DNA from: Eucalyptus grandis
Taxonomy: Eukaryota; Streptophyta; Magnoliopsida; Myrtales; Myrtaceae
DNA length: 64,000 nt
Direction: 5' to 3'
Assembly: GCF_016545825.1 (NCBI RefSeq)
Contig: NC_052612.1
Coordinates: 496,001 to 560,000, forward strand
Below the pieces are notes generated by a model that saw only the letters and a program-made list of their open reading frames with translations, did not search any database and was not told where the DNA came from. Position numbers and translations under genes: made by a program. Shown piece after piece: positions 1 to 13,246 of the stretch. How positions within the stretch are numbered: position 1 is the stretch's first letter; every line of letters begins with the position of its first letter.

Positions 1-204
1 GTACCCGGGTTATCCGGTTTCTGTTGGGTTATAATTGAAACAAAGTTTACTTTTGTGGTCTTTTTTAAGATTAAATTAAAAGGTGGGGCTACTTTTGCAA
101 GATGAAAAAAAAAGCGGTATATCCATTATCCATATCTATTTCCCTCCCTCTGCAATAAAGAAGCGGCAAAAACCCATCCAAAACCTCCCGCTCCGCCGCT
201 CGCC

Positions 205-3148
205 ATGACCGCCGCGGCCCTCCTCCGCCCTCCTCCGCCGCTCGCCGCCGCCAAACTCCCCTCCCTCGCCGTCCCCACCTCCGTCGCAACCGCGGCCTCT
301 CCGTTCCTCTCCCTCCGGAGCCTCGCCCCGCCCCTCATTCACAGGAAGCGCGCAAGGCGGAGCCCCTTCCTCGTGCGCGTCGACGACGGCGACGGCGACG
401 GCGGTGGCCCCGACGACTACGACATGGACGAGGACGAGGTCGAGGAGGTCGACAACAAGAAGGATTTCGAGGTCGAGTACGACCCCCTCACCATGGCCGC
501 CTCCCTCGCCGCCGCTTCCGGCTCCGCCGACGGCGACGACGACATTGCCATGGTCCACAGCAAGAGCTTCGTCTCCATCCAGGGTTGGGGCTCCGAGATG
601 GTCGTCGATTACAGGATCAACGAGAACGAGTTCCACAAGATCAGCTTGCTCGACTGTGATTTCTTCATCCGCAAGCCTCCCGATCCAGATAACGATGTCT
701 ATGATTTCAGAGAGGTTTGTTGACTCTTTCTCTCTATCACTCTGGTTCAATTGAGCTTGTTCAAGAACTGAGGAGATTTTTATCGTTTCCACAGATGTAC
801 GTAACTCCTCCAGACACTGATGTTTATGCGATTCCTAAAGTGCTCGCGCCGATGCCTCAAAAGGTAATTTATGCAGTGTGGATGCGACATTGTGACGCTT
901 TATCACTTGTCACTTGAATGGCTGTGCTGTAATGTTCATAATTCAATTGCTGGACTGTAATTCCTTGATTGGCAAAGTTTGGTTCTTGAGATGGAATGCA
1001 TCGCAATCTTTGGATTTGGGTCCTCTTATGCTGATTTTATGGATATGGTTTTTGTTCTATGTCCAATTCACAGTACATTCGATGTGCAATGAGCGATTAT
1101 GGATGCTACAATGTCACCGAGCCACCCATCGATGCATACCGAGATCCTATGTATAAGTCTGAGAGGGAGATCACTAAGGTAACAGGCTGGAAGGAAACCA
1201 TGTTTTAGTTGCTTTTGATTGTATCACCATATATTTCACTATTTACTATCCTAGATGTTGTCGATGAAATTGTTGAATAATTTCACTCTTTACCTCTATT
1301 CATTTTATCAGAACATACTCATTAAGTACATTGCAGTACAGAAGAAAATGCTAGATTGTAAAAGAGTGCATGTCAATATTGGAATAAATGACAACTGAGG
1401 CCTCTTGATTTCTGAAAAATCTCATTGTCTAAATACTTCATCCCCATAGAATCTCAGTATTATATGGTTTTTCAAATACTGATATATTCAGACCTTTTTC
1501 ATCTTTATTTATTTGTTATTGGTTGGAGAACAGTGACATCTTCAGCTTGATCATGGTAACCTGTCACATTAGACATCTGGGCTGATCCACCTCCCTTCCA
1601 ATTCGAATCTGAAACTTTTTTTAATACCATCAGTTGTCTTTGCCTCCTCATAGCGAGATGAGTAACTAGATGATGGTCTGATTAAGGAGGGTTAAAGTAC
1701 GACAAATACTTGGCGATACATCTCATGCTTTGCGCTAGGAACTGAATCCTCGGCACTTGAATATCTTGTATAAAGAAATACTTGTTGATACTTTCTGTTC
1801 TCTGCGAAATTCAGACAAAAGTATATCCTGATTATCCTCCCTGGTTTCGCCTTCTTGTTTGTGTGCTGGCCTTCTTGCTGTAGACATAGCATTCCCTTTC
1901 TGTTCTTACCTCTTTATACTACAAAAATTTGCTGGAAGTAGTTCTTGATGATATTTTATTGAATTCTTTTTTTTCTCTATAATTATTCTAGTGAACAACC
2001 ATCACTTTTAACTAATGGCATGACTTGTGTCTCCTGCTGCAGGTTTTCCTTACAAAGCACTACAGGAATCGGAGGCTGGGTGACCCAGAATTTGTTCTTG
2101 ACTTTGAGGAGATATACGTGATTGATTCGAAAACAAAATCGATAAGCAGGGCAAAAGTGATTGTAAGATTTTCTTCTTTTCCTCAGATTACTCTGGATTT
2201 GTTATTTCAGAGATCAAAGTAGTTGAGCATACACTGCAGACAAAAACCAAAATGGTCTCTGCAAAATTGAGTAAATAAAGGTGTATAGGGGGGTGCTTTC
2301 TTCCTTCTTTTTCTGTTTGTGGGTCCCAGTTGGGTGGAGGGTTTGGCTGGTGGGGGTTTGGGTTAGCAGAAGCCAGTACACAAATTGAGTGGTGGAAAGG
2401 GGCATCTCATTAGTTCGTCTTTGGTGTGGATCTATTTGCACCCACTTCTTCTGGGTCTTTTGCATGATCTTTAATGCCACTATTTTCAAATCACGTCTTT
2501 GTTAGATACCATTGTTCAGTACAAATGGCAATCCAAGTACTTTGACAAATTTTGGGCAAATAGAAAACTACTGTGACAAGTGGAAAGGAATTCCCAAGTG
2601 TGTAATAGATACCTTCAATGGTGGAGCTGTTTAACGGAATAGTTCTGGCAACTATCTCCAAAGGCATAGATGTTGATGATTGATTTTGTTAAAAATTGTG
2701 TGATCATGAGTGGTGTCCTGCATTTACGCATGAATGTTAATTTTTCCCTGATGGACCTTCACTGTAATACTCTATTTTAATCATTCATATGCCTTCAGCT
2801 GGGATATTTACCTCTTTCTTCATTCTGCAGGTCACGGTTCCAGGAGGAAGAGATAGGGATAGGAAGGATGACTTGCTTGTGATACGTGATAATGGGACCT
2901 CCTTCAAGATAACTCATGCTGTGAGTATCTCGGATTAGTCTTTTCGCTTTAATTTGTGCATTGGAAAAAGCATAGTATCGTCCTTTCGAACATGCATCGA
3001 GTAATTCATCATCCTTCCTTCATTCTTTCAGAGTGAGAAAGATGATCCCACCACGGTCATAGAGAGGGAAGAGTGGGTCAAGACAAGACAAGACATGGAG
3101 AGACATCTGAGGAAGCTCAGAGACTTCAGCGTTTCAAATTGGTTCTAG
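205..3148 (+). CDS. PTAC6: Plastid transcriptionally active 6 / PEP-associated protein 8
   Basis: Six exons join in frame: 205-714, 795-863, 1074-1178, 2043-2162, 2831-2920 and 3032-3148 (336 residues, close to the Arabidopsis protein). All introns begin GT and end AG, and every junction falls between codons. The Ser/Ala/Pro/Arg-rich first 55 residues look like a chloroplast transit peptide. An acidic stretch (DDYDMDEDEVEEVDNKKDFE, about residues 72-91) follows, then the conserved blocks QGWGSEMVVDYRINENEFHK, DCDFFIRKPPDPDNDVYDF, YVTPPDTDVYAIPKVLAPMP, LTKHYRNRRLGDPEFVLDFE and the C-terminal HLRKLRDFSVSNWF. These match pTAC6/PAP8 as I remember it. The family is an essential subunit associated with plastid-encoded RNA polymerase, dual-targeted to plastid and nucleus, and needed for greening. 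The ATG at 205 is the first in frame and gives the transit peptide. The gene looks intact and stands alone; I see no clear TATA box. Confidence 0.94.
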
Positions 3149-6100
3149 ATTCACATAATCTGGAGAGCGCTCATTGTAAATTAGGTAGTCGGATGGCGAA
3201 TTTTTGTATTTCAACCATGCCATGGGATGATGACTTGAATCACATGGGAGGTTCCTCAGTATGGTAATTTCAATTATTTGTTCCGCAATTGTATTGTGAC
3301 TATGGGGATGCCCTCTGTGTTCAAATGATATCTATCCTGTCATGTTTGAAGTGTTTGTCTATATGATAATAGCTTGGCTGGTATGGTGTTATGCAAATGT
3401 GTTTTGCATTTTGACATATGCTCACCCACCCTCAATACTTTCTGCCTCGCTCACCCCATCCTCATTACTTTTCGCCTCAAGCTATGAAATATCGGAGGTA
3501 CCTTTTACCTGGATTATTTCGAGTAAAAGGATTGTCTAAGTTTTAATTGCAATCTAGCAACTATAGGGATAGTATTATTCCCTCAGTGAAATAACGGGAG
3601 TGCAGTTACGGTTGTTGACACGACTGTGAGACCTGCAAGACTTGAAGAGAGTCCGTGTCTGAATTTTGGTCAACTTATTCCACCGAGTACATGAAGAAAG
3701 GGAGGGGGATGGTTATAAAAAATAAAAATTATAATATTATTACATTTGTGCCAATGCAGTCATAAATCTTTCAATTTGATCAATTGAATCCTAAAACTTT
3801 TGACAATTGGGCAATATAATTCTTCCGATTAATTTTGGCTAAAAATTGATGGGATGAACATCGGTTGTTTTACATAGTATGGTCGACATTAATATTGATA
3901 ATTTTTGTGGAAAAAAACAAAGCCGCCGCCTCACTTAAACTAAGGGTAAACATAAAAGGCAGAGGGCTTCGTCCATTAAAAAGAAAGGGGATGGAGTTAA
4001 GTTATAAATTCAAACCTACGTAAGTTTTGAACTAGGGTCGATTTATCAATTATTATGTTGTGAAATTATATGGAAATGATAATTGCGATGTGTTGTGAAG
4101 CCATGAGTTTTGACGAAAAAATTCAAAGTTATGTTAAATTTGAATTGGAGGGTCCGATTTAGGAATTACTAAGCTGTGGAATTATATGAAAATGATAATT
4201 TAGGGTGCTTTAGAGCCGTGAGATTTGGCAGAAACTAATTTCGAATTACAGTTTAATCAAAACGAATTTTTAAAGTTTTGCACACAAAGTCTGCATTACA
4301 AACGCCTTTGAATATCTAATTTAGGAAATGGTTTTGTTAGCGCACGTAGGAGCCGTTTTTGTCAACTAATAAGCGTCCATAATTCCAGTAGCGTTTAACT
4401 CAATTTTGATATTGTTTTCCACTAAACCAATGGGATTTTAGAGTTCATTGCCAAGTGAGTGGTGCTTCAAACAATTTTAAAAAATCAGAAAATTAAAAAA
4501 AAAATTACAAAAATTGTCCATGTCATTTTGGCGGAAGTCTACATCAGTAATTTCTGGCCAAAATAGGCCAAAATAACTACATTAACAAATCATCAAAATG
4601 TTTAGAACTTAGTTGACCAAATTGAAAGAATTGAAACTAAATTAGCACGAGTGTAATGTATTTAGGACTATTTTAATAATTTATCCGATAGAAAGAGAGC
4701 GAACTTATAGGAATCAAGAATTTCTTGCTTCTTAACTTCCTGCATTGTTTACGACCAAAAAAAAAAACCTTTCTGCATTATTACTGGCTAGCAGCAAAGC
4801 TATGCGCTTCGTCGCTATGATCACTTGCGTTAGCATCAATACATGTTGTGATCAATCCCTAAAAATTCTGCAGCAAGTAAATAACAACGTTTGTTCCCCC
4901 CCGGAAACTGAAGTTGCTGCCTCTTGTAATTTGTACATAAACTTAACATGGCAACGAAAATTGCCTGAAAACAAGTCAAAATACCTGTACTTTTACACCA
5001 AAGAACAGTTAAATACGTGATTTTCAATAAGGCTTCCGTATCACCGGGATACTTGCAGACCCCTGGGAAATACTCGTTCTTGTGCTGAATACATTGATTT
5101 TTTTCAACTTTCATTGAAATCATCAAACGGGCACAGAAGTTTTCATATCTTGAGCACGATTCGCAGGTACGCTGTACGTCCCATTCTTAGCCTTTAGAAA
5201 CAACGATGATAAGAACAACGATGATAGGATCAACGTGGAAAAATACATTTCACTAACAATGAACATATTCTAATTTATTGATGATTCAATTCTTGATCTT
5301 TGAAATCCCCGTATGTTTTCTATTTCAGCATACAAAATATGCACAATTTTTTCTTGGAATTGCTAGAAGTTAGGGAAGCGGCATGAATAAAAAATTCTCT
5401 AATGTCTTGTTCGACATCTTAATTTTGGACACATTGGGTTCTATATACACTCCAAATCGGGTTAGATTACAATGAGTAAACTGTCTTATTCTCGCTTTCA
5501 TCGTGCACTTGCTTTGCTCTATGTTGCTACAAGGGGGGACACCAGCTTTCCTTGAACGTAATTTAATAACTCTAAAAAAAGGACAAGGGGCCTCTTGGCA
5601 TGTATATATATAGACATCGTGTGTCCACAAACTTCACAACCATTGCCCTTTTAGCTCATCAGTCTCGAAATAAAACTAGAGCGCGGGAAGAAGATGATGG
5701 GGAGATACATCATGGGAAATCTTGAAGAATTCATTGGATATGAGATGGAAGAGAAATGAATTGGCTTTGTGGGCGAGGCATGATGCCTCGATACTGGAAG
5801 CATTTGAGGGAGCAAGGTCATGAATTTGGACAAACATGGTTCAAGAGATTGACATTTGCATGTGTGCTTTTTTTAGTTGAGCTTATATGTTCGGGTGCTT
5901 TTTGTTTTGCGTAATGTTTTTCTATGCCACAAGCTCATATTGTATTTTTTTTTCTTTTCTTTTTTTTTTGTGGGTTTGGTTGTATGAGTAAATGAAAAAG
6001 GAAGGATCCATTGTGGGCTTAATGTTTTATAGTTAATTTTATTATTGACATGGTCTCCTGCATCTCGAACGAATTGTGTCATTGTGTTAGTCATTGATCT

Positions 6101-6402
6101 TTTCAAATCTTTGAAATTATATCCAGCAATCCATGTGTGTCCAGCGGCCGTTCTTGCAAACATATAAACTTTATGAAAGCAGATGCTTCAAAAACAAAAC
6201 TTGAAATGTGTGGATGTAACTACATCAAAGATACATATTAAGAGGAACCCATAGATAATAAGAGAAATCAGATAGCATAACAAGAACAGAGATTAGGATT
6301 CAACCTGTTGATTTATGCTCTAATACCACACGCTAGAAAATCGTTTTCTAGCCATGAGTTTAAGGAAATGTGATCATTATACATGGTCAAGCACATATCT
6401 TA
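3149..6402. other. Intergenic, AT-rich dispersed repeat, no gene seen
   Basis: No coding region is supported here. About 3740-3850 and 4490-4690 carry copies of an AT-rich dispersed repeat whose phrases resemble 'tcaattgaatcctaaaa', also found near 13.7, 14.65 and 44.6-45.6 kb. On the minus strand at about 5030-5090 a short open stretch reads NEYFPGVCKYPGDTEALLK. It looks protein-like and ends beside a possible splice donor, but I cannot assign it. The rest shows nothing recognisable. Confidence 0.5.
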
Positions 6403-7844
6403 GGTTCCATTTGTTTCGTAGAAAATATTTTTCGAGAAAATATTTTCTCATTTTCCAACATTTGGATTACCTAGGAAATGAGTCAACAGAGAACGTATCT
6501 TAAATTCAAAAAAATTAATTTCCCTATAAAAAATGAGAAATTATTTTTCCAAATATAACCAGATATCAATGCTAAGATGAGAAACTCTACTCTTGGGTAT
6601 AAAAACTCTAACACTCTTTTCTCGATCTCTAGCATTAAGGACCACATCCCAAGCGCCCAAGCGGTTGTCTAATGAAGTCGTGCCAGTGACTTGGTGCCCA
6701 CACCCAAGCCCGACAAGGCTAGGCCTAGGACCCTAGTTTTTGTGCTTGGGTCCCCTACCCTCAGGCTAGAGACCTTAGTGCCCATACCTAAATTTCCTAT
6801 GCTCAAGCCTAGGTCCATCAAGGTCAAATCTTGGGATCCTAGTGCCCATGCCCAGGGCGATGCTCGTTGAGTAGGCTCGACCTCAATTGACCCGAGTCCA
6901 TGTGCCAATAACCCAACCTTCGGTGCCAATGATCCAAGCACGAGCACTATGGTCCCAAGCTTGGGTGGTAGGGATCTAGAATTGCCACCAAGGTCCTAGG
7001 CTAGCCTCGATGGAACCAATCCCAAGTTGCTAGGTTCCCCGGCCCAACCTCAATGGACCTAGACATGGGCAATGAGTTCCTAAGCCTTGTCCTCAATGGA
7101 TCCAGGCATAAACACCAAGGTTCTAGGCCAGGACCTCGACGAACTTGGTTGCAAGTGCCGGGGTCTTAAGACCCTAGTTGATGGATCCAAGCTTAGGCGC
7201 AAGGGATCTAGGCTTGACACTAGAGTCTTGAGCCTAGGCATCAGGGACCCAAGAACAACACCAATGTCCTTGGCCCAACCTCTGTGGACTCTAGTTCAGG
7301 TGCCAAGGACTTGGGCCTAGTCGTTAAGGACCCAAGCACGAGCATTTGCATCTTAGGCCCAAGCTCGATTGACCAACACTCAAGTGTCAAGGATTTAGGT
7401 CATTGAAGTCCCTGGCTTGACCTCTATGGACCTAGACCTAGGCACCAAGATCCTACTCTTGACCTTGGTGGACTCAACCATGGGCACTAAAACCTTTGCA
7501 AACTCAGGCCAAGCTCTAGGGAGCTGTGCATGAGCATTAGGTTCTCAATTTTGACTTCTATGGACCTAGGACTAGTGTTTATGCTCTTTCTAGGATCCAA
7601 GTGCCCTTGCTCTAACGCCCACTTCATGGTCCATCAAGCTAGACCCAGGATTTTGATGCTCATACACAAATCACTAGCACCCAAAAAGTTTGTGCATTTT
7701 TAGGATAATTAAATGGAATTTTCCTTTGCAAACGACAGAAAATATTTTCCTCTTCTATTTCAAATTTCAACTAAAAATTGAAAATTAGTCATTTTCCTTG
7801 AAAATTACATTTTAAAAAACACTTTCCATGAAACAAAGAGAGCT
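6403..7844. mobile_element. Non-autonomous TIR element with internal minisatellite
   Basis: The left end (from 6403: ggttccatttgtttcgta...) and the reverse complement of the right end (from 7844: agctctctttgtttcatg...) match at about 25 of 33 positions, forming imperfect terminal inverted repeats with a shared TTTGTTTC core. The interior (about 6640-7690) is far richer in G+C than its flanks. It is a degenerate tandem repeat of phrases like 'ggacctaggcaccaaggtcctaggc', with variants of CCTAGG, CCCAAGC and 'gcccatgc'. No transposase is seen, so any movement would need help in trans. The flanks resemble each other only weakly (cttag/cttaag), so the target-site duplication is unproven. The ends recall hAT- or Mutator-like non-autonomous elements; the superfamily is not settled. 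Confidence 0.6.
6640..7690. repeat. Degenerate minisatellite inside the TIR element
   Basis: Repeated phrases (ccaagcc, cctaggacc, caaggtcctagg, cctcgatggacct, gggatctaggcttg) recur every 40-70 bases, often with partial palindromes such as CCTAGG. Short open frames across the block, such as GLG/LGL-rich peptides, are by-products of the repeat and not genes. Confidence 0.7.
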
Positions 7845-9438
7845 TAAGAGTGAGCCGACTCTTATACATGTCAATCACGTGATATCATAATCGGGTAAAG
7901 ATACTTCAATTTTGGACTTATCCATTTAGTTAATTAATTACTAATGTCACATGTCACCAGTTATCTGTATATATAAAAAAAAAACGACTTTTTCACAGAA
8001 AGAAAATATAATATTCTTGCTGATTTGGGCTTGGCTTCCATGGATAAAGTAGCAGACACAAACTGTGTCCACACTGTTTGTGATTGCTCCCAGTAAATTA
8101 CTCAGGACTAAATACATCCCTCCTCAGCCAATACAGAGAATGGAGAACTATGGAAGCATAGAAGCGCTCAGGGCATTAGTAAGTTATATTTCAATTACCC
8201 AGGATAGGAAGAATCTCATGCATCTCCCATTGATCCCATTCGTACAACTAGAAAAACGCCAAAAGACTAGGATTAAAACAAGAAGAAAGCAGGGACAGTG
8301 CTTTCAAGTTGCATTTCTTCCTACACCTACCACAGAAGCTCTTAGCGTTGGCGCCACAGTAACATCCTCTCCCCCCTCGGCAATGGTACCTTCCCTAGCA
8401 GCATAATGGTCTTAACACCAGAAACATCTTCAACCGAATGGCTGTCTAGAAAGTTTCCTACTAATTATTAATGTCCGTTCCCTGTGGCAGCGACTGGACA
8501 ATGCTCCCTCTCACGGGATTGAAAAAACTCCCCGAAAGTAAGTGCTGTATCCAAGGGCTCTTCACACCATGCTACAAATGCACCTCTCAGTAGAGGGAGT
8601 AGATCTGAGCCAGCCCAGTCTCTGATGATCTGAGCACTTCCTGCACCACATCCCACCCCGTGGTCTATTACTTACTCGCAAACTTTAGCAACTCACCGAT
8701 TTCACTTCAGTGACGAGTCACCTAAACCAAACCTAAAAAGGAGATAACAAATCAAACAATAAAAGCAGTCTTTAATAGGGGAATGGTCCAACAGGCAGAA
8801 TGCAGAATGCAGAATGCAGAATGCTGTATAAGCAAGCAATCTTCCAGATTCTAAAAGTAACACAAAGTGAGCCACGATATACCTGCACCTTGTCATGTTT
8901 GGATGCTCCGGCAGTGCAAAGGCCGTAGATACAGCTGCTCAAGCAAGCTGCATAGAAATAGTATCTAAGATCCCGGATATGCAACAGGAAAAGAAAACAA
9001 AGAGGTCAACCTAGGACGGTAAATGAGCATAACGCATGTGATCATTTGTTTCTATCAACAAACTGGAGAAAGCATCATGTAGTCCGATTCTGTTAGAATG
9101 TTGAATTCACTCCATCAGCAAATCACCATTCACTCCTAGCACAGATATGCCCTATCCAGCCACTGAAACTGGAAGAATTGAACAAACTCAAAGATATAAA
9201 GCCAACCATAAGAATTAGAATAAATTAAGCAGACTACATACACACAGCAATCTGGATAAAAGTGCCAATCTGACTGTATATACCTTTGTTTTCCATCAAG
9301 TTGCTTTGTTATTTGCACCTATGGCCCTTTTTCCTGGTAATAATATCATCAGCAGTCCAAAACCAGGGAATTCTGGGGTTTCCGTACAAGGCTGATTGCC
9401 AGTAGGTTCAACAGAAAGCCGTAGAAAAGCAGGTGATG
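7845..9438. other. Intergenic region downstream of the PPR gene
   Basis: No supported coding exon. Four perfect copies of the 7-mer GCAGAAT lie at 8795-8822. Part of the stretch next to 9438 is probably the 3' untranslated region of the PPR gene on the minus strand. The short open frames here look unlike proteins. Confidence 0.45.
8795..8822. repeat. (GCAGAAT)4 microsatellite
   Basis: Four exact tandem copies of a 7-base unit. Confidence 0.9.
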
Positions 9439-12400
9439 TCAACCTTTTACAGCTGTTCCTTCATCTTTGACCAACACAATATTCTGTTTTTGAAAGATCA
9501 AAGATGATCAATTTTGGGTGATGATGGAAGACACAATACGAGAAAAAAAAAATTAAATAGTAGGAACAGAAGCTTCGAACAATTAAAATGTTATAATGTA
9601 TCTGGAGTACAGCATTAACAGGTTTCAACAAAAATCTTTCATTGAAATAGCAAATCCTATAAGGAGAAAGAATGAAAAGTCCAAGAAATTAAATCTTGAT
9701 CATTGCATCAGTTATGTGCATGGGAATGACATAATCACAATAAAACAAATATTCTGACATTTTAACCACACTATATGTTTACACATACGAAACTCATTTT
9801 CTCAAGAAATTTCCACAAATTAACAATCCCGAACAAAGTTATAACTGTTCCAAAATATACATGTGTGGAACAAATGGCAAATTTGTAAGAACCGCCACCT
9901 ACATTTACTATAAAACTTGACACGTTTGAACAATTAACAGACCAAATTGTATGTTCCAATCACCAAGGTCTTCAGTACTCTAAAACTTCAGTAAAGCTGC
10001 TCTTTCTTTTTCTAAAACTATCGAGTTTTTCAAACAAACTAATTGGTCCAGTAACATCAACAAGGTAGTTTCATTACCATAAGATAATAGGATTTCATAT
10101 AAGCAACAGATAGATATCTAAGGTCACTTCACTACCTATCTGAACCATGCATAAAGAGCGAACAGAACTGTGCACGTCCTAAAATTTAAGCGAGTCATGA
10201 TGAGAGAGAGACAAACCATCTGGCATAAACTGTCTGACAGCTGCAGAACTTCATCCCATTTATGAACTTTGACAAGGCCTCTTATGAGGTCTACAAATGT
10301 GCTTAACTTTGGAACGCCACCCTGCTTTATCAAGTCTGCATACAGCTCAAAGGCCTTATCAACCTTACCAGCAAGAGAGAGACTTTCGATAAGTGAAGCA
10401 TAGACTGTTTTGTAGCCAGCTAAACTAACTAAAGATGATCTAATCTCTTCATGTAGATCCAAAGCTACCTCCAGTCGTCCAGCCTTAACAAAATTATCTA
10501 TCAAAACATTGTAGACGGAAACAAGAGGCACCGAATTACTGGCACCCATGTCATCTAAAAGCCCAAGAGAAATTATAAAGTCGCGATTAAAACCTTCAAT
10601 GACTTTACGGTACCCAGCTACATGCCTAGGCCAATATGTGAGTTTCATCTCATCCAGAAGTTTATAAGCATCATCAAGAAGGCCAGCTGCACAACAATGG
10701 TTTATTAAAACCCCATAAGTCACAAAATTTGGAGCACAACCCTTAGAACGCATCTGTTCAAAAAGCTCAAAGCATTTGTTGATTCTGCCCGCTTTACCAA
10801 GACCATCTATAATTGCAGTATATGTAACAACATTAGGATGACAACCCTTTTCCTCCATCATCACCAGAAGTCTATATGCCTCATCATTCTTTCCCACTTT
10901 ACATAGGCCATCAATCATCTCTGTGTAGGTGACAACATTAGGAACACAAGAGTTCTCTAGCATCTTGGTTAAAACTTTTAAAGCAAGATCAAGCCTTTTA
11001 TCCTTAAACAGTCTGTCGAGCAAAGAACTGTATGTATACACATTGGGACTATACCCAGACTCTGACATCTTAGCAAAAACCTCTTGCGCTTCATCAAGTT
11101 TCCCCACCTTACAGAATCCATCTATGAGAGCATCATAGACAATTTGGTTTGGTTCACAGCCTGCCACTGACATGGCATCTAATAATTCACGAGCTTCTCT
11201 GACCTTGTGAGCTTTACATAAACCATCAATTAAAGCCCCATAAGTGAAAACATTCGGTTCTGTTAAGTCATTTTCACTGACTCTAAAATACATATCTATA
11301 TCAGTGAGACTTGCATTTCCCCTCATTTTCGAATATATTTGGCATGCCTTTTCAATTTCTCCGGCTTTACAATGACCATCAATCAAAGCAGTATATGTAA
11401 CCACATTAGGAGAGCAACCTTCAGATAACATAGACTCAAAGAGTTGATTTGCACGAGAGAGCTTCTTCGCCTTGAGATGAGCGTGGATGAGCGCAGTGTA
11501 AGTCACCACATTAGGTGCACAGCCATCTCTCACCATCTCATCGAACCAGCGACATGCCTGCTCAATCAGTCCAGCCTTACAAAAACTATCAATCAGAATT
11601 GTGTACGTATAAACATCAGGAACAACACCATTACTCTTCATCTCTTCGAACAGTGTAAATGCTTTATCTACCTTGGATGCATCGCACAGGAAACTGATCA
11701 CTTTGGAGTATGTGCTACAATCAGGTATGAATCCTTTACTCATCATCTCGCGAATGATGCAATGTGCTTTCTCAAATTTTCCAGCCCCGCACAGACATCG
11801 AGCAAAGTTAGCCACATTTACTTTATTCAATACGACCCCAGCATCCACCATTTCATTATAAGTATTCTCAGCTAATTCAAGTACATCAGGGCCAGGCAAT
11901 TCCTCATTACCACATAATCCACCAAGTAATACATTGTAGACCACATAACCAGGACGATACCCACATTTAACCATTTTTTTCAGTAACTTATATGCATAAG
12001 AGTAGTCCCTCAAATTACAAAAAGCATGAACAAGAGAAACAAATATTTGGTGACCTGGATAACAACCCTCAGGAATCATCATATTGATGATCCTCTTACA
12101 CCGGCCTAACTGTCTTTTCCTCAAACACCCGGAAAGCAAAACATTGTAGGTCACAACATTAGGAATGCAAGAATTAGAACGCATTCTATCCAAGAACTCC
12201 ATAGCTTCATCAAAAAGTGAAGCCTCACATAAACCGGCTATCATTTTTGTGTAAAGTACAGTGTCAGGAAGGAATTCTTCACTCTCAATCAAGGCGAGAG
12301 CTTCCCTCCACTTCCCCGACTTGCAGAGGGAATATGCAAAACAACCTAAGGTATGGCCATCCATATGAAACCCCGAGTCTGACATTTCCCTGTGAACTAA

Positions 12401-13246
12401 ATAAGCTGTATCTAACCTATCAGCTTTAAGAAAAACTTGAACCAAAGCATTATATGTCGATTGAGTCGGTCTGTACCCGAAATCCTTAAGCCTTCCTAAT
12501 TCTTCCAGCGCTAAGTTCCACAATCCATTTCGACAACATCTTCGAATCAAAACATTAAGCAACTTGCCGAGGACTTCCGCATCTTCGACCCTTATCTCTC
12601 TCCAAAACGATTCAGGTATTCTCTCACTATCATCACAACCGAGTCTTTCCAGCAATGCATTATACACAGCCCCCGTGTGAGCATACCCAATTTGTCTACC
12701 TGCCCACAAGAAGAACTTAACAGCCAATTCCGGGTTTTTCACAATCTTCAAAACCCCGATCACCAGATACGGATTCAATTTCTCCCTAAATCGCCTGAGA
12801 AGCTTCTGGGTTCCGTCCCCGAACCCATCCTCACAATTCTCAATGGCATTCGCGACTAAAACAGCCTCGTCGTCACCCGCATCTCGACCAAGATCACGCG
12901 CGGAGGACTCTCCGCCGTGCCCTGAACCCGACAACGATTCGCGCAGGAACTCGAACTCGGCAGCCGAGAAGGCCTCGACCCGAGAATCCCCAGCCAAAAC
13001 CGGGTCGTCCGGATGAATCAGGCCCTCGAGATCGTCGTCGGGCGAAGAGGTGGAGAAGAACCGGGCATCGCCGGGCCCAAACAGGGACTGCACGGGGGGG
13101 ACTTCAAGAGCAGCAAAGAGGCGAAAGCGGGACGACGGGGGCGCACGGGAAGGAGGGAAAGCGACCAGCTTCTGAGGCTTGGAGGTGGGAAGAAGAGCAA
13201 GGGGAGGCGAGCGACGAAGGAGGTGGTGGAGCCCTCTTCTGCGCAT
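9439..13246 (-). CDS. P-class pentatricopeptide repeat protein, mitochondrial (At1g06710 type)
   Basis: Exon 1 runs 13246-10217 (1010 codons) and ends ...LCQM at a GTTTGT donor. Exon 2 is 9483-9439 (14 residues, then TGA), with its acceptor CAG at 9484-9486. The total is 1024 residues. Reading through the donor would add a 26-residue tail unlike the family, whereas the spliced end M-N-I-V-L-V-K-D-E-G-T...G resembles the Arabidopsis end M-E-I-Q-W-I-E-E...T..G. The N-terminus is rich in Arg and Ser with almost no acids for 50 residues, as in a mitochondrial presequence. From about residue 190 to 990 there are some 20 tandem 35-residue repeats of the P type (for example CxPNVVTYTALIDGHCKAG), without DYW or E extensions. 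P-class proteins bind organelle transcripts one base per repeat and affect stability, splicing or translation; the target here is unknown. Gene looks intact. Confidence 0.93.

Noticed and set aside
136..792. Minus-strand 218-residue open frame rich in Val, Glu and Gly
   Set aside because: It is the complement of PTAC6 exon 1, whose high G+C content keeps the opposite frame open. Composition is low-complexity and no motif is present.
6669..7320. Open frames reading LGL/GLG-rich peptides
   Set aside because: Products of the degenerate minisatellite, open on both strands, with no protein-like character.
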